A stretch of DNA of 64,000 bases from Bacteroidaceae bacterium. Its GTDB lineage: Bacteria; Bacteroidota; Bacteroidia; Bacteroidales; Bacteroidaceae. The DNA is taken from positions 62,001-126,000 of the forward strand of contig JAFTUV010000025.1 of the NCBI GenBank assembly GCA_017466065.1, in the 5' to 3' direction. Of this stretch, positions 25,773 through 34,458 are shown piece by piece. Below the pieces are notes generated by a model, which had not been told where the DNA came from, ran no database searches, and worked only from the letters and a program-made list of their open reading frames with translations. Position 1 is the first letter of the stretch, and each line of letters opens with the position of its first letter. The position numbers were made by a program, and so were the translations under genes.

Positions 25773-26456
25773 TTATTCTGTGTCTTGTCGTTCATATTGT
25801 ATCTCGGAAAGTATATCGAATAACGGATTGTTGTCGCGGTCTTTGTTCTCCTCGGGAATATGTTCGATTAGTTTGTTAAGTTCCTCTGTTGTGAAAAATT
25901 CGGCAAAGGTTACAAGATGAAGTAATGCGGTCAGCGACTTTATATTTTCGGTTATAACTTTCTTGATGTAGAGTTTTGCTTCCGTCTCGGCAACATAGCA
26001 ACTCAAACGTGCCTGTGATATGGTGCTGTCGCTTGCCAACGAATCGTTCAATACCTCCTGTGCCTGAAGTATATCGTCGACGTATTTAAACATTACATCG
26101 TCTATATCTTGGTTCAGGTCGTTGTCCGGAGTACCTGTCACCCGATAATAGTCCCGGCCTATCTCCATTGAAATCTCTCCCGGTTCCAATATGAATAGAA
26201 TATGTGCAGGCCCGAATTCACCAATATAACTTATGTAATAGATTTTACTCTCATCAATATTTCCGCCGAATTCAAATTTGCCGTCGGTTGTTATGGTACT
26301 GTCTACTGCAATGAAATTGTATCCGTCGTTCGAATAGCCCAGATAGACGGTGTCGTTGTACTGCGGTTCATCAATAATTCCACTTATTTTGTAAGTGGAA
26401 TTATTGCATGACAACAACAAAAGTGTTGCTGTAAATATTGAAAGAATACTCTTCAT
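25773..26456 (-). CDS. DUF4369-type lipoprotein
   Basis: 227 residues. MKSILSIFTATLLLLSC is a lipoprotein signal with Cys17. Residues ~20-115 are a small beta domain of the DUF4369 kind (YKISGIIDEPQYNDTVYLGY, DGKFEFGGNID), which usually precedes a thioredoxin domain in Bacteroidetes proteins. Here the rest is helical (DILQAQEVLNDSLASDS onward) and no thioredoxin fold follows, so this is a stand-alone version. Function unknown. Its ATG overlaps the stop codon of prs by one base (TAATG), implying co-transcription with prs. Confidence 0.75.
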   Translation of the reverse strand: MKSILSIFTATLLLLSCNNSTYKISGIIDEPQYNDTVYLGYSNDGYNFIAVDSTITTDGKFEFGGNIDESKIYYISYIGEFGPAHILFILEPGEISMEIGRDYYRVTGTPDNDLNQDIDDVMFKYVDDILQAQEVLNDSLASDSTISQARLSCYVAETEAKLYIKKVITENIKSLTALLHLVTFAEFFTTEELNKLIEHIPEENKDRDNNPLFDILSEIQYERQDTE

Positions 26457-27391
26457 TAGCAGATGTATTGTTTGCTTATAGATTCGTTATTCAATACACA
26501 GTTTATAGACTCTGCAAAGATTTTGGCAATGGATAACTGTTTTACTTTGGGACAACCTTTGTCATAGGGGATACTGTTTGTAAATACTATCTCCTCCAAT
26601 GCCGATTCGCGTACACGTTCCGATGCGTTACCCGACATAATGCAGTGTGACGCTATGGCACGTACCGATTTTGCACCGTTTTCCATCATAAGATTGGCTG
26701 CTTTTGAAATTGTACCGGCTGTATCCACGATATCATCTACCAAAATAACGTTCTTGTCTTTTACATCACCGATGATTTGCATTGTATCGACGACGTTTGC
26801 TTTTGCGCGTGTCTTGTGGCAAAGTACCAAGGGAACACCAAGGCATTTTGAATAGGCGCTTGCACGTTTAGAACCACCTACGTCGGGTGTCGCAATAGCG
26901 AGGTTCTCCAACTTAAGTGAATTAATATATGGAACAAAAACCATAGATGCATACAGGTGGTCTACGGGAATATCAAAGAATCCCTGAATCTGGTCGGCAT
27001 GCAGGTCCATGGTGATGATGCGACTTACACCCGCAACACTCAACAAGTCGGCAACCAATTTTGCTCCGATGGATACACGTGGTTTGTCTTTGCGATCCTG
27101 TCTTGCCCAACCGAAATAGGGCATTACGGCAACAATACTTTTTGCCGAAGCACGTTTGGCTGCATCAACCATAAGCAGCAATTCCATGAGGTTGTCCGAG
27201 TTTGGGAATGTAGACTGAACCAAAAATACATTCTTGCCGCGAATGGATTCTTCATACGAAACTGCAAATTCGCCATCGGCAAAATAGGTTGTGTTCATTT
27301 GGCCAAGTTGGCAACCGAGTTCTTTACAGATTTCTTCGGCGAGGTAACGAGATTTAGTTCCCGAAAATACCATATAAGGGGTATTCTTCAT
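26456..27391 (-). CDS. prs: Ribose-phosphate pyrophosphokinase
   Basis: 311-residue cytoplasmic enzyme making PRPP from ribose-5-phosphate and ATP, for nucleotide, His, Trp and NAD synthesis. Motifs: FSGTKSRYLAEEI (N-terminal flexible loop), YFGWARQDRKDKPRVSI, TMDLHADQIQGFFDIPVDHLYAS (residues ~125-148), and PRPP-binding ILVDDIVDTAGT. The family is hexameric. Its length fits class I enzymes. A TAACTTTG -7 box lies at 27446-27453 (minus). The downstream lipoprotein overlaps it by one base. Confidence 0.96.
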   Translation of the reverse strand: MKNTPYMVFSGTKSRYLAEEICKELGCQLGQMNTTYFADGEFAVSYEESIRGKNVFLVQSTFPNSDNLMELLLMVDAAKRASAKSIVAVMPYFGWARQDRKDKPRVSIGAKLVADLLSVAGVSRIITMDLHADQIQGFFDIPVDHLYASMVFVPYINSLKLENLAIATPDVGGSKRASAYSKCLGVPLVLCHKTRAKANVVDTMQIIGDVKDKNVILVDDIVDTAGTISKAANLMMENGAKSVRAIASHCIMSGNASERVRESALEEIVFTNSIPYDKGCPKVKQLSIAKIFAESINCVLNNESISKQYIC

Positions 27392-27483
27392 GTTGATTTG
27401 TTTTAAGGTGTTATGTTATTAATTGTGTTTTTCCTTTTTCTGTTGCAAAGTTACTTTTCTTTTTTAAGAAAATAATGGTTTGT

Positions 27484-28065
27484 TTATAATTTCTTTGCGA
27501 TTTTCTGTATTCTTTTGAAACTTTCAATCAACTCGCTGTAATCGGTCGAACGGCATGAATCGAATTTGTCCCACACTTGATTGTCGAGTACAATTCCACC
27601 AAAACCATAGCTTGACAGACGCTTGAGGTTGCCTACATCCAAATCGCCAAAGGCCCATACATGCTTGTTTATCATTTTTTTTCCATACTCGTTAAGTTCG
27701 GCACTTTGGTGAAAAGTGCGTCCCAACGGGCCGAAACAAATGATATTGTATATTTCCTTAAGCTCGCGCAACTGTTGCAGGTTGTCGGCGTATCCCACCT
27801 GTTTGCCGTTTTTCTGCTGTGGCCTTACCGAACCTGATGGAAAAAATACTCCGGCAAGATTGTAATCCTGCATCAGACGGTCGTTACATGTGAATATACG
27901 TTTGTGAAATTTCTTTGGTATAAGGTTCAGTAACCTTTCGATATATTGCGGGTGGGGGTTGGCCTTGTCAAGAAAAAGATAGTCGAGATCTTCTTCAAAC
28001 AGGCGGGTAATTATTTTGTCCTCCTCAATAAAAAATGTCGGTTTTGTGGCTACGGCAAGTTTCAT
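27484..28065 (-). CDS. ThiE/TenI-like TIM-barrel protein, divergent
   Basis: 193 residues from the ATG at 28065 (the frame is open to 28116, but MKLAVATKPTFF is the usual beginning of this Bacteroidales group). The pattern of ThiE-like proteins is present: an N-terminal strand with TKPTFFIEEDKII, RLLNLIPKKFHKRIF, and C-terminal VWAFGDLDVGNLKRLSSYGFGGIVL, which is the phosphate-binding end of the barrel. Substrate motifs of genuine thiamine-phosphate synthase (HxRxK, and the AxxH strand) are not conserved, since the equivalent positions read LFLDKANPH. So a function other than thiamine-phosphate synthesis, perhaps another phosphorylated substrate, is likely. Single gene. Confidence 0.65.
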   Translation of the reverse strand: MKLAVATKPTFFIEEDKIITRLFEEDLDYLFLDKANPHPQYIERLLNLIPKKFHKRIFTCNDRLMQDYNLAGVFFPSGSVRPQQKNGKQVGYADNLQQLRELKEIYNIICFGPLGRTFHQSAELNEYGKKMINKHVWAFGDLDVGNLKRLSSYGFGGIVLDNQVWDKFDSCRSTDYSELIESFKRIQKIAKKL

Positions 28066-28269
28066 TGTCAGTAAAAGTTTACATTTATTGTTTTGCTTTG
28101 TTGGTATTTTGTGCAAATTTAAACATTTTTATGATAATTAATATATATAAAGAAATAAATTAATTTTAAAATTCCATTCTTAACTGATTGTATCTCTCGC
28201 AGGTGGTTGTATCTGAACAAAAAACCGCATGCTTATGTTTGTTTGTTACAATTATCAAACAGTTTCATT

Positions 28270-28785
28270 ATGGCAAAAGAGAGTGTACTTATTTTAAGAC
28301 AGCGCATAGATGTGCCTCGTCTTATAGGGCAGTTGAATGCGGCGTTGAGTGAGGAGTGGCTTGCCTATTATCAATATTGGGTGGGCAGTTTGGTGGTCGA
28401 GGGTGCAATGCGTGCCGATGTTCAACGTGAATTCGAGGAACATGCCGAGGAGGAGTATATGCATGCAAAGATGTTGGCCGACCGCATAATACAACTCGAG
28501 GGTGTTCCTGTACTCGACCCTGTGCAGTGGTTTAACTTGGCACGTTGCAAATATGCGGCACCAACAAACAACGATGTAATAAGTGTTCTTAAACAGAATA
28601 TTGCAGCCGAGCGTTGTGCTGTGATTCGTTACGAGGAAATTGCTTCATTTACAAATAATATCGATTATACCACATGTGATATTGCCAAACGTATAATGGC
28701 CGAGGAGGAGGAACACGAGCAGGACTTGCAGGATTTCTTGCGCGATGTAGAGTGGGTGGTGCAGTCGATGGAATGTAAGTGTTAA
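28270..28785 (+). CDS. DpsL-like ferritin (thioferritin)
   Basis: 171-residue four-helix-bundle ferritin-like protein from the ATG at 28270; an upstream extension from 28207 is not family-like. Di-iron ligands are visible: Glu in LSEEWLAYYQYW (~28), ExxH in EFEEHAEEEYMHAK (~57-65), Glu in ERCAVIRYEE and ExxH in AEEEEHEQD. Cys93 (ARCKYAAP) and Cys116 (AERCAV) lie beside the iron site. A paired cysteine like this distinguishes the DpsL/thioferritin group (Sulfolobus, Bacteroides fragilis) from Dps and bacterioferritin. It would protect against hydrogen peroxide and iron in the cytoplasm. Single gene followed by an intrinsic terminator. Confidence 0.82.
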   Translation: MAKESVLILRQRIDVPRLIGQLNAALSEEWLAYYQYWVGSLVVEGAMRADVQREFEEHAEEEYMHAKMLADRIIQLEGVPVLDPVQWFNLARCKYAAPTNNDVISVLKQNIAAERCAVIRYEEIASFTNNIDYTTCDIAKRIMAEEEEHEQDLQDFLRDVEWVVQSMECKC

Positions 28786-28821
28786 CAAAAAAATCCTCAA
28801 TTTTTTGAGGATTTTTTTGTT
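28784..28821 (+). terminator. DpsL terminator, bidirectional
   Basis: 17-base stem (AACAAAAAAATCCTCAA and complement) with TTTT loop and T7 tail, overlapping the dpsL stop and facing the aguB gene. Confidence 0.9.
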
Positions 28822-28835
28822 ATTATAGAAAATGA

Positions 28836-29729
28836 TTATTCTTCGTCTAAAAAACGTTTGGTAATAGCGTGATACTCCTCTATGCGTCTGTCACGCAGGA
28901 AAGGCCACCATTGACGAACAGATTCGCTGCGTGCAATGCTCACTTCTGCAACGGCATTTTGCTCCTCTTCGCCAAAATGTTCTATGAACTCTCCTTGTGG
29001 TCCGGCTATGAAACTGTGTCCCCAGAAACTGATTCCGTTTGTCATTCCCGAAGGATCGGGCTCGTGTCCGCAACGGTTTACGGCAATAACCGGTATCCCG
29101 TTTGCAACAGCGTGTCCGCGTTGCACTGTTTGCCATGCACCAAGTTGTCGCTCTTGTTCCTCTTTTGTGTCGCTGCTTTCCCACCCTATGGCTGTGGGGT
29201 ATATAAGCAGGTCGGCGCCGCGTAGTGCCATCAAGCGTGCTCCTTCAGGGTACCATTGGTCCCAGCAGACTTGTACGCCTAACGTTCCCAACGATGTCTT
29301 TATTGGGCGGAATCCAATATCACCGGGAGTAAAATAGAATTTTTCGTAATAGGCGGGGTCGTCGGGTATATGCATCTTACGATATTTGCCGGCAATGCTG
29401 CCGTCGCGATCGAACACTACGGCAGTGTTGTGATACAGGCCTTTTGCACGTGCTTCGAACAGTGATGTTACAAGTACCACGTTGCATTCGGCTGCAATAC
29501 TGCTATAGAATTCTGTCGATGGGCCGGGTATTGGTTCGGCAAGCGCAAAGTTTTCTGTACTTTCTATTTGGCAGAAATAGAGTGAGTTGTGCAATTCCTG
29601 CAAAACAATCAGTTGTGCACCTTTGGCTGCCACTTCGCGTATGTTTGTTGCAAGTTTCTGTTTATTCTGTTCGGTGTCGGCACTGTTACTTTGTTGTATT
29701 ATACCAACCTTTATAATGTCGTTTTTCAT
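28836..29729 (-). CDS. aguB: N-carbamoylputrescine amidase
   Basis: 297-residue nitrilase-superfamily hydrolase: catalytic Glu in VLQELHNSLYFCQ, Lys in YRKMHIPDDPAYYEKFYF and Cys in GVQVCWDQWYPEGAR. The last stretch and the PDDP/EKFYF signature are specific for N-carbamoylputrescine amidase, which releases putrescine, CO2 and ammonia. It is 111 bases downstream of aguA on the same strand, the standard agmatine deiminase route to putrescine. In Bacteroidales this leads to spermidine via carboxyspermidine. Normal length. Confidence 0.93.
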   Translation of the reverse strand: MKNDIIKVGIIQQSNSADTEQNKQKLATNIREVAAKGAQLIVLQELHNSLYFCQIESTENFALAEPIPGPSTEFYSSIAAECNVVLVTSLFEARAKGLYHNTAVVFDRDGSIAGKYRKMHIPDDPAYYEKFYFTPGDIGFRPIKTSLGTLGVQVCWDQWYPEGARLMALRGADLLIYPTAIGWESSDTKEEQERQLGAWQTVQRGHAVANGIPVIAVNRCGHEPDPSGMTNGISFWGHSFIAGPQGEFIEHFGEEEQNAVAEVSIARSESVRQWWPFLRDRRIEEYHAITKRFLDEE

Positions 29730-29840
29730 CTTATTTGAGATATTGGAAGTTGTTTAAGATGCTGTTATAGTTTCTAAATGTATTTATTATAAATGCTTAA
29801 TCATTCGCTTTTTATAACAAAAATCTATTGTTACCGGTTC

Positions 29841-30881
29841 TCACACTCTTTCGTTGCATGGGTATTGCATGGTTACGCAGTGCAACGAACCATGTTGCTT
29901 TATAAGTGCACGACAATCTATTCCCACTATTTCGTGTGACGGGAAAGCTTTGGACAAAACTTCGGCTGCGGCTTTGTCGTTCTCGCTTTGTGCATACGTG
30001 GGGTAGAGTACGGTGTTGTTCATTATCAGGAAGTTAGCATACGTTGCAGGCAGCCGTTCGCCATTTTCATCAAAAATAGGTGTGGGTGATGGTAATGGTA
30101 ACAGTCGATAGGGAGTGCCTTCTGCTGTACGGAAAATGTTGAGTTGGGCCTCCATTGCCTGAAGGTCGGCAAACTGCTCGTCATTTTCATCATCACACCT
30201 CACATGCAGTATTGTGTTGTCGGGTGCAAAGCGTGCTATGGTGTCGATGTGTCCATCGGTGTCATCGCCGATAAGGTTTCCATGGTCGAGCCAGAGTACG
30301 CGTTCTGCATGTAACATTCTCTTCAGCCGCATTTCAATCTGTTCTTTTGTGAGTGGTTGGTTGCGATGTGGTGCCATTAGGCAATGTGTTGTTGTCAGCA
30401 GTGTTCCTTTGCCGTCACTCTCTATCGACCCCCCTTCCAATACAAGGCTTAAGCAATCTTCGTATTCTCCTCTCACTATGCCTGCGTCATACATCTTGCT
30501 GTTGATTGCATTGTCGAGCTCGGCCGGAAATTTTTGCCCCCAACCGTTGAATTCAAAATCGAGATAATGCGGTACTGTATCTCCAAGCAATGTTATGAAT
30601 GCGTGGTCGCGCGCCCATGTGTCATTTGTTTCACACTCAAAGAAGCGTATATTCTGTATATTGGCTGCTGTTGTCTGCAGGTGTTTGCGTACACGGTCTG
30701 TTTCAGGTGTTACTATAAGCAGTTTTTCGCGTCGGCTTATGGCTATGGCAAGTTCGGTGAAACATTTTTCCACCTCCTCGAGCATATATGCCCAATCGCT
30801 GTTCTTATGTGGCCATGTTAGTTGTATCATCTGTTGTCTGTGCCACTCGGCCGGCAGATATAATTTTCTCCTTTGTTCCAT
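29841..30881 (-). CDS. aguA: Agmatine deiminase
   Basis: 346-residue guanidino-modifying enzyme hydrolysing agmatine to N-carbamoylputrescine and ammonia. Motifs: ETNDTWARDHAFI (residues ~81-93), EGGSIESDGKGTLLTT, WLDHGNLIGDDTDGHID, and the catalytic Cys in HGSLHCVTMQYP close to the C-terminus. All key residues of the family appear present. It begins 8 bases after the DUF2148 gene and precedes aguB, so the three are probably one transcript. Confidence 0.94.
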   Translation of the reverse strand: MEQRRKLYLPAEWHRQQMIQLTWPHKNSDWAYMLEEVEKCFTELAIAISRREKLLIVTPETDRVRKHLQTTAANIQNIRFFECETNDTWARDHAFITLLGDTVPHYLDFEFNGWGQKFPAELDNAINSKMYDAGIVRGEYEDCLSLVLEGGSIESDGKGTLLTTTHCLMAPHRNQPLTKEQIEMRLKRMLHAERVLWLDHGNLIGDDTDGHIDTIARFAPDNTILHVRCDDENDEQFADLQAMEAQLNIFRTAEGTPYRLLPLPSPTPIFDENGERLPATYANFLIMNNTVLYPTYAQSENDKAAAEVLSKAFPSHEIVGIDCRALIKQHGSLHCVTMQYPCNERV

Positions 30882-30889
30882 GGAATTCG

Positions 30890-31411
30890 TTATTTACGGT
30901 CGAAGAATGGATTTTTTGATGAGGCACTGATGGGAATACCTATGACATAATTGCAACCGGGCAGCCATCCTGCATGCAAGGCTGCGTATCCCACCGAATA
31001 CATAACTCGGGTGTCGAGTCGCAGGTCGGCGGCGGTGGCACAGGCCGAGCCTATTGCAATTCCTACGTCTATGGTATTCATGGCGCAAGGAACTCCGGCC
31101 GGGCGCGAGTCGCATGTAGGTGTGCCGCAGTAGGCACAGTTAAGCCCCATTGCTGCTTCGTGTGAACCGATAAGCAATACAGCGTCGGCCGATAGCAGGT
31201 TCCCTGCATCTCTTATCATTCCGGGACGGTTGCGTTCCTCCCCGATACTTTTTAATATATCGGCAAGTACTGTTATGTCTTCTTCTGTAACAAGTTTTAC
31301 CTCTATTATATCGCAACCTTTGGCTTTTGGAGCGGTGCGAGCAGCTGTCATCATCTGTTTTGCTGCTTCAATCACATGTTGCCGGCGTGTTTCTCGTTCG
31401 TCGTATATCAT
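30890..31411 (-). CDS. DUF2148 ferredoxin-domain protein
   Basis: 173 residues from the ATG at 31411; a longer frame to 31465 would place the start upstream of a TATCTTCG -7 box, so the inner start is preferred. A run of cysteines (LNCAYCGTPTCDSRPAGVPCAMN, positions roughly 100-122; ACATAADL) fits the DUF2148 domain, described as ferredoxin-like iron-sulfur proteins. It has an FMN-reductase-like context in other bacteria but no known function. It is the first gene of the presumed DUF2148-aguA-aguB unit; whether it has a role in the agmatine pathway is unknown. Confidence 0.78.
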   Translation of the reverse strand: MIYDERETRRQHVIEAAKQMMTAARTAPKAKGCDIIEVKLVTEEDITVLADILKSIGEERNRPGMIRDAGNLLSADAVLLIGSHEAAMGLNCAYCGTPTCDSRPAGVPCAMNTIDVGIAIGSACATAADLRLDTRVMYSVGYAALHAGWLPGCNYVIGIPISASSKNPFFDRK

Positions 31412-31790
31412 ATTTCTACTGTTTATTTTGCGAAGATAGGAATAAATTTTAAAGATGTCGTTCAAGATACGATTTAAATTTCCAATAAATATTTCTGTTT
31501 GTAGAATCTACCTTTGCTGTACGTGCAAACGAATTTGTTTGCAACTCTTTTTCTCGTCAATGTGTATCATTCTTCTTTAAATGTGTGTGGCTTATTTATA
31601 AAGCATTGTTTCTCGGGGGGCAGTTATAATTTATTTTACCAATATATATAGTTTTTCGCCCCTGAATAGTGAATTTTATCTAAATAATGCACAGGGCGTC
31701 CTTGTTTGTGCAAAGGTTGTGTTCACTTTTATTAATTTTGTAAGTGAAAATGGGACAAGGTTATATTCCTTTCCTGTAATTTTGTAATAT
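31412..31790. other. Divergent intergenic region
   Basis: 379 bases between the DUF2148 gene and the acyl-CoA ligase gene. It contains a TATCTTCG box for the minus-strand gene close to its ATG, and TAATTTTG boxes (31734-31741) that may serve the ligase, but no matched -33 element. No open frame or RNA fold is recognised. Confidence 0.45.
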
Positions 31791-33434
31791 ATGAAAAACT
31801 TTATTGAAACTTTCGAGGAGAGTATTAGAAAATGTTGGAATAATCCGGCTTTGAGTGATTACCGTGGGGCAACGATTACTTATTGCGAGTTGGCTAAGGA
31901 GATTGCAACCATGCACTTGGTGTGGAAAGCTGCCGGTCTTTCACAAGGCGATAAAATATCGCTCAATGCACGTAGCAGTGCAAATTGGGCTACGGTATTT
32001 ATGGCTGCAACATCGGGAGGTTTCGTGGCTGTTCAGTTGTTTAACGGATTCACATCGCTTGATGCTCAAAAATTTGTAATGCACTCCGACAGCAAAATAT
32101 TATTTACCGAAAAGGCCATTTTCGACAATATGAATTACGACGAAATGGGGTCTGTTATAGCAGTATTCGATACAAAGAGTATGCAGTTGCTTGCAAGCCG
32201 TAACGGTTTTGCCGATATATATGCGCGTCGTGAAGAGATTTTTGCCGAGACTTATCCGCAGGGATTCACTCCCGAGCATGTTAATTTTACTAAACCGGGC
32301 ATGCAGGAAATGTGTTGTCTTAACTATACTTCGGGTTCCACCGGTAATCCAAAGGGGGTAATGCTTTCTATAGAGAATATCAGCAGTAATGTTGATATGC
32401 TCCCTTTGCATCTGCCTTACCGATGTGGCGATAATTATTTGAGCGTCTTGCCTTTTGCCCATATTTTTGGTCTTACGTTCGAGATGATTACAGTCCTTGC
32501 ATCGGGTATGCACCTTGTTGTATTGGGAATGCCTCCTGCTCCATCAATCCTTAAAGATGCAATGCAGGCTGTACGTCCCCGTATGGCTATGATGGTTCCG
32601 CTTGTGCTATCTAAAATGACGGAATATGCAATAGGTGAATTTATTCATAGCAAAACAGGTGAAGCTCGTCTTGCCGATTACGAACAACATCCCGAATTCT
32701 GTGATGCACTACGTACAATCTTACTCTCTTATTTGGGTGGCAAATGTGAACTTGTAATGACCGGTGGTGCAGCACTTCCCGAGGATTTGGAGCAGTTGCT
32801 TGTTCAGAAAATGAAGATGCCGCTTATTACAGGCTATGGAATGACCGAATGTGCTCCCACAATATCGCTTGGTACTTTAGGAAAATACAAGATTAAGTCG
32901 TGTGGCGAGATTGTAGATCGTATGGAGGTGCACATTGAATCTCCCGACCCTTATCACACCATAGGTGAGGTGTGGGTAAGAGGTACCAATATTTTTGCCG
33001 GTTATTATAAGAATCCCGATGCCGATAAGGAGGTCTTTACTAAAGACGGTTGGTTCCGTACCGGTGATTTGGGTATAATTGACAAGGATAACACACTGTT
33101 TCTTGTCGGGCGTTGCAAAAGTATGTTGCTTGCATCGAATGGGCAGAATGTTTATCCCGAGGAGATAGAGGTTAAATTGAATGTTCTTCCTTATGTGGCC
33201 GAATCTATAATTGTTCAGCGAGGTGAAAGATTTGTGGCACTTATAGTTCCCAATGCCGATTTATTGGCAAATGACGGTGTCTCGTCCGAAACGTTGAAAA
33301 TTGTTATGGATAAAAATATCGATGCTTTGAATAAAATGATACCTGCATATTCGCAGGTGACCGAGTATGAATTGATGCAGGATGCTTTCTCGAAAACTCC
33401 TAAGGGAAGTATCAAACGTTTTATGTATTCATAA
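31791..33434 (+). CDS. Long-chain fatty acid-CoA ligase (AMP-binding)
   Basis: 547 residues of the ANL adenylating superfamily. Core motifs: YTSGSTGNPKGVML (P-loop-like, residues ~182-195), ITGYGMTECAP, GEVWVRGTNIFAGYYKNPDAD, WFRTGDLGIIDKDNTLFLVGR, and the C-terminal catalytic Lys in KTPKGSIKRFM. Activates a fatty acid as an acyl-adenylate then as the CoA thioester. The shorter C-terminal region is like the FadD/FACL15-type group of Bacteroidales. Isolated gene; physiological role may be recycling of exogenous or membrane fatty acids. Confidence 0.88.
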   Translation: MKNFIETFEESIRKCWNNPALSDYRGATITYCELAKEIATMHLVWKAAGLSQGDKISLNARSSANWATVFMAATSGGFVAVQLFNGFTSLDAQKFVMHSDSKILFTEKAIFDNMNYDEMGSVIAVFDTKSMQLLASRNGFADIYARREEIFAETYPQGFTPEHVNFTKPGMQEMCCLNYTSGSTGNPKGVMLSIENISSNVDMLPLHLPYRCGDNYLSVLPFAHIFGLTFEMITVLASGMHLVVLGMPPAPSILKDAMQAVRPRMAMMVPLVLSKMTEYAIGEFIHSKTGEARLADYEQHPEFCDALRTILLSYLGGKCELVMTGGAALPEDLEQLLVQKMKMPLITGYGMTECAPTISLGTLGKYKIKSCGEIVDRMEVHIESPDPYHTIGEVWVRGTNIFAGYYKNPDADKEVFTKDGWFRTGDLGIIDKDNTLFLVGRCKSMLLASNGQNVYPEEIEVKLNVLPYVAESIIVQRGERFVALIVPNADLLANDGVSSETLKIVMDKNIDALNKMIPAYSQVTEYELMQDAFSKTPKGSIKRFMYS

Positions 33435-33445
33435 TCGTAATTATA

Positions 33446-33497
33446 TATAAATTTATCATCCCTTCAGAAATGTTTCTGAAGGGATGATAAATTTATA
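33446..33497. terminator. Bidirectional terminator, ligase / GlcNAc kinase
   Basis: Near-perfect 52-base palindrome with half-site TTTATCATCCCTTCAGAAA, between convergent genes. Confidence 0.85.
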
Positions 33498-33515
33498 ATT
33501 GTTATAGGTCTGTTA

Positions 33516-34355
33516 TCATTTTGTTTTGTGATACTCTATCAAGCCGTTTATGGGGCTTTCCACAACCGTACCCACCGACAATCCTAAACTTTCGGCAGTT
33601 GTTTTTATTTCCTCGGCAAAGGCCACGCCTACACCGCCTGTTATGTGTATCGGTAACCAAGAACGGCGATACACCATAGTGTTGCGCTGGAAAAATTGTG
33701 TGAAACATTGTTTCAGTAAATTGTGTATTTCGGCATTTTTACGATTCTCGGCAAGGAACGGAGTGAAGCCGGCAAGGAAGCGGTTGGGCAATGGCTCGTG
33801 ATAGACACGTTCCAACACTTCGGCAATTGTAAGGTTGTACTGTTGCAGAAACTTTGCCGATAACTCGGTCGATAGCTGGCTCTTCAAACAGTCGCTCACA
33901 AGTTGACGTCCCAAATGTGCACCGCTGCCTTCGTCGCCAAGAACATATCCCAACGATGGCGTGTTGTCGATAATGTTTTCCCCATCGAACAGACAAGAGT
34001 TTGAGCCTGTTCCCAATATGCACGCAATTCCTTCTTCGTGGCCGCATAAAGCTCTTGCTGCAGCAAGCAGGTCGCTGTTTATATGTATCTCTTTTGTATC
34101 GAAAAGGCGTTCTAATGCCACATGCATACGTTTGTTGGCATTTTCGTATGCGCAACCTGCACCATAAAAATATACAGTCTTGGGAACTTTGCAATCAATC
34201 TTGCTTGAAAGTTCCTTCGATAATATTCCGTAAATTTCATCGCTGTTCTGTTGTGTCGGGTTCAGTCCTTGTGTTTTTACACGTGCAATCACTGTGTCAC
34301 CATCGAGCAACACCCAATCGGTCTTTGTCGACCCGCAATCTGCTATCAGTATCAT
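33516..34355 (-). CDS. N-acetylglucosamine kinase-like, BadF/BadG family
   Basis: 279 residues of the ASKHA (actin-like ATPase) fold: phosphate-1 motif ADCGSTKTDWVLLDG (residues 5-19), the GTGSNSCLFDG phosphate-2 motif, and YVLGDEGSGAHLGRQL, which is diagnostic for eukaryotic-type GlcNAc kinase and BadF-like proteins. It likely phosphorylates GlcNAc (or GlcN/MurNAc) at C6 in the cytoplasm. It lies downstream of an AmpG-like transporter and NagA on the same strand, in agreement with amino-sugar salvage. Substrate not certain. Confidence 0.82.
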   Translation of the reverse strand: MILIADCGSTKTDWVLLDGDTVIARVKTQGLNPTQQNSDEIYGILSKELSSKIDCKVPKTVYFYGAGCAYENANKRMHVALERLFDTKEIHINSDLLAAARALCGHEEGIACILGTGSNSCLFDGENIIDNTPSLGYVLGDEGSGAHLGRQLVSDCLKSQLSTELSAKFLQQYNLTIAEVLERVYHEPLPNRFLAGFTPFLAENRKNAEIHNLLKQCFTQFFQRNTMVYRRSWLPIHITGGVGVAFAEEIKTTAESLGLSVGTVVESPINGLIEYHKTK

Positions 34356-34458
34356 ATTCTCAGTCTAATCTTACGCGAAGATAATTTAAAAATCGGTAGC
34401 TGTTTAAATTTTAGTAAAAAATATTATATAGCTTCAAAAATAGTTTCTGAACCAATCT

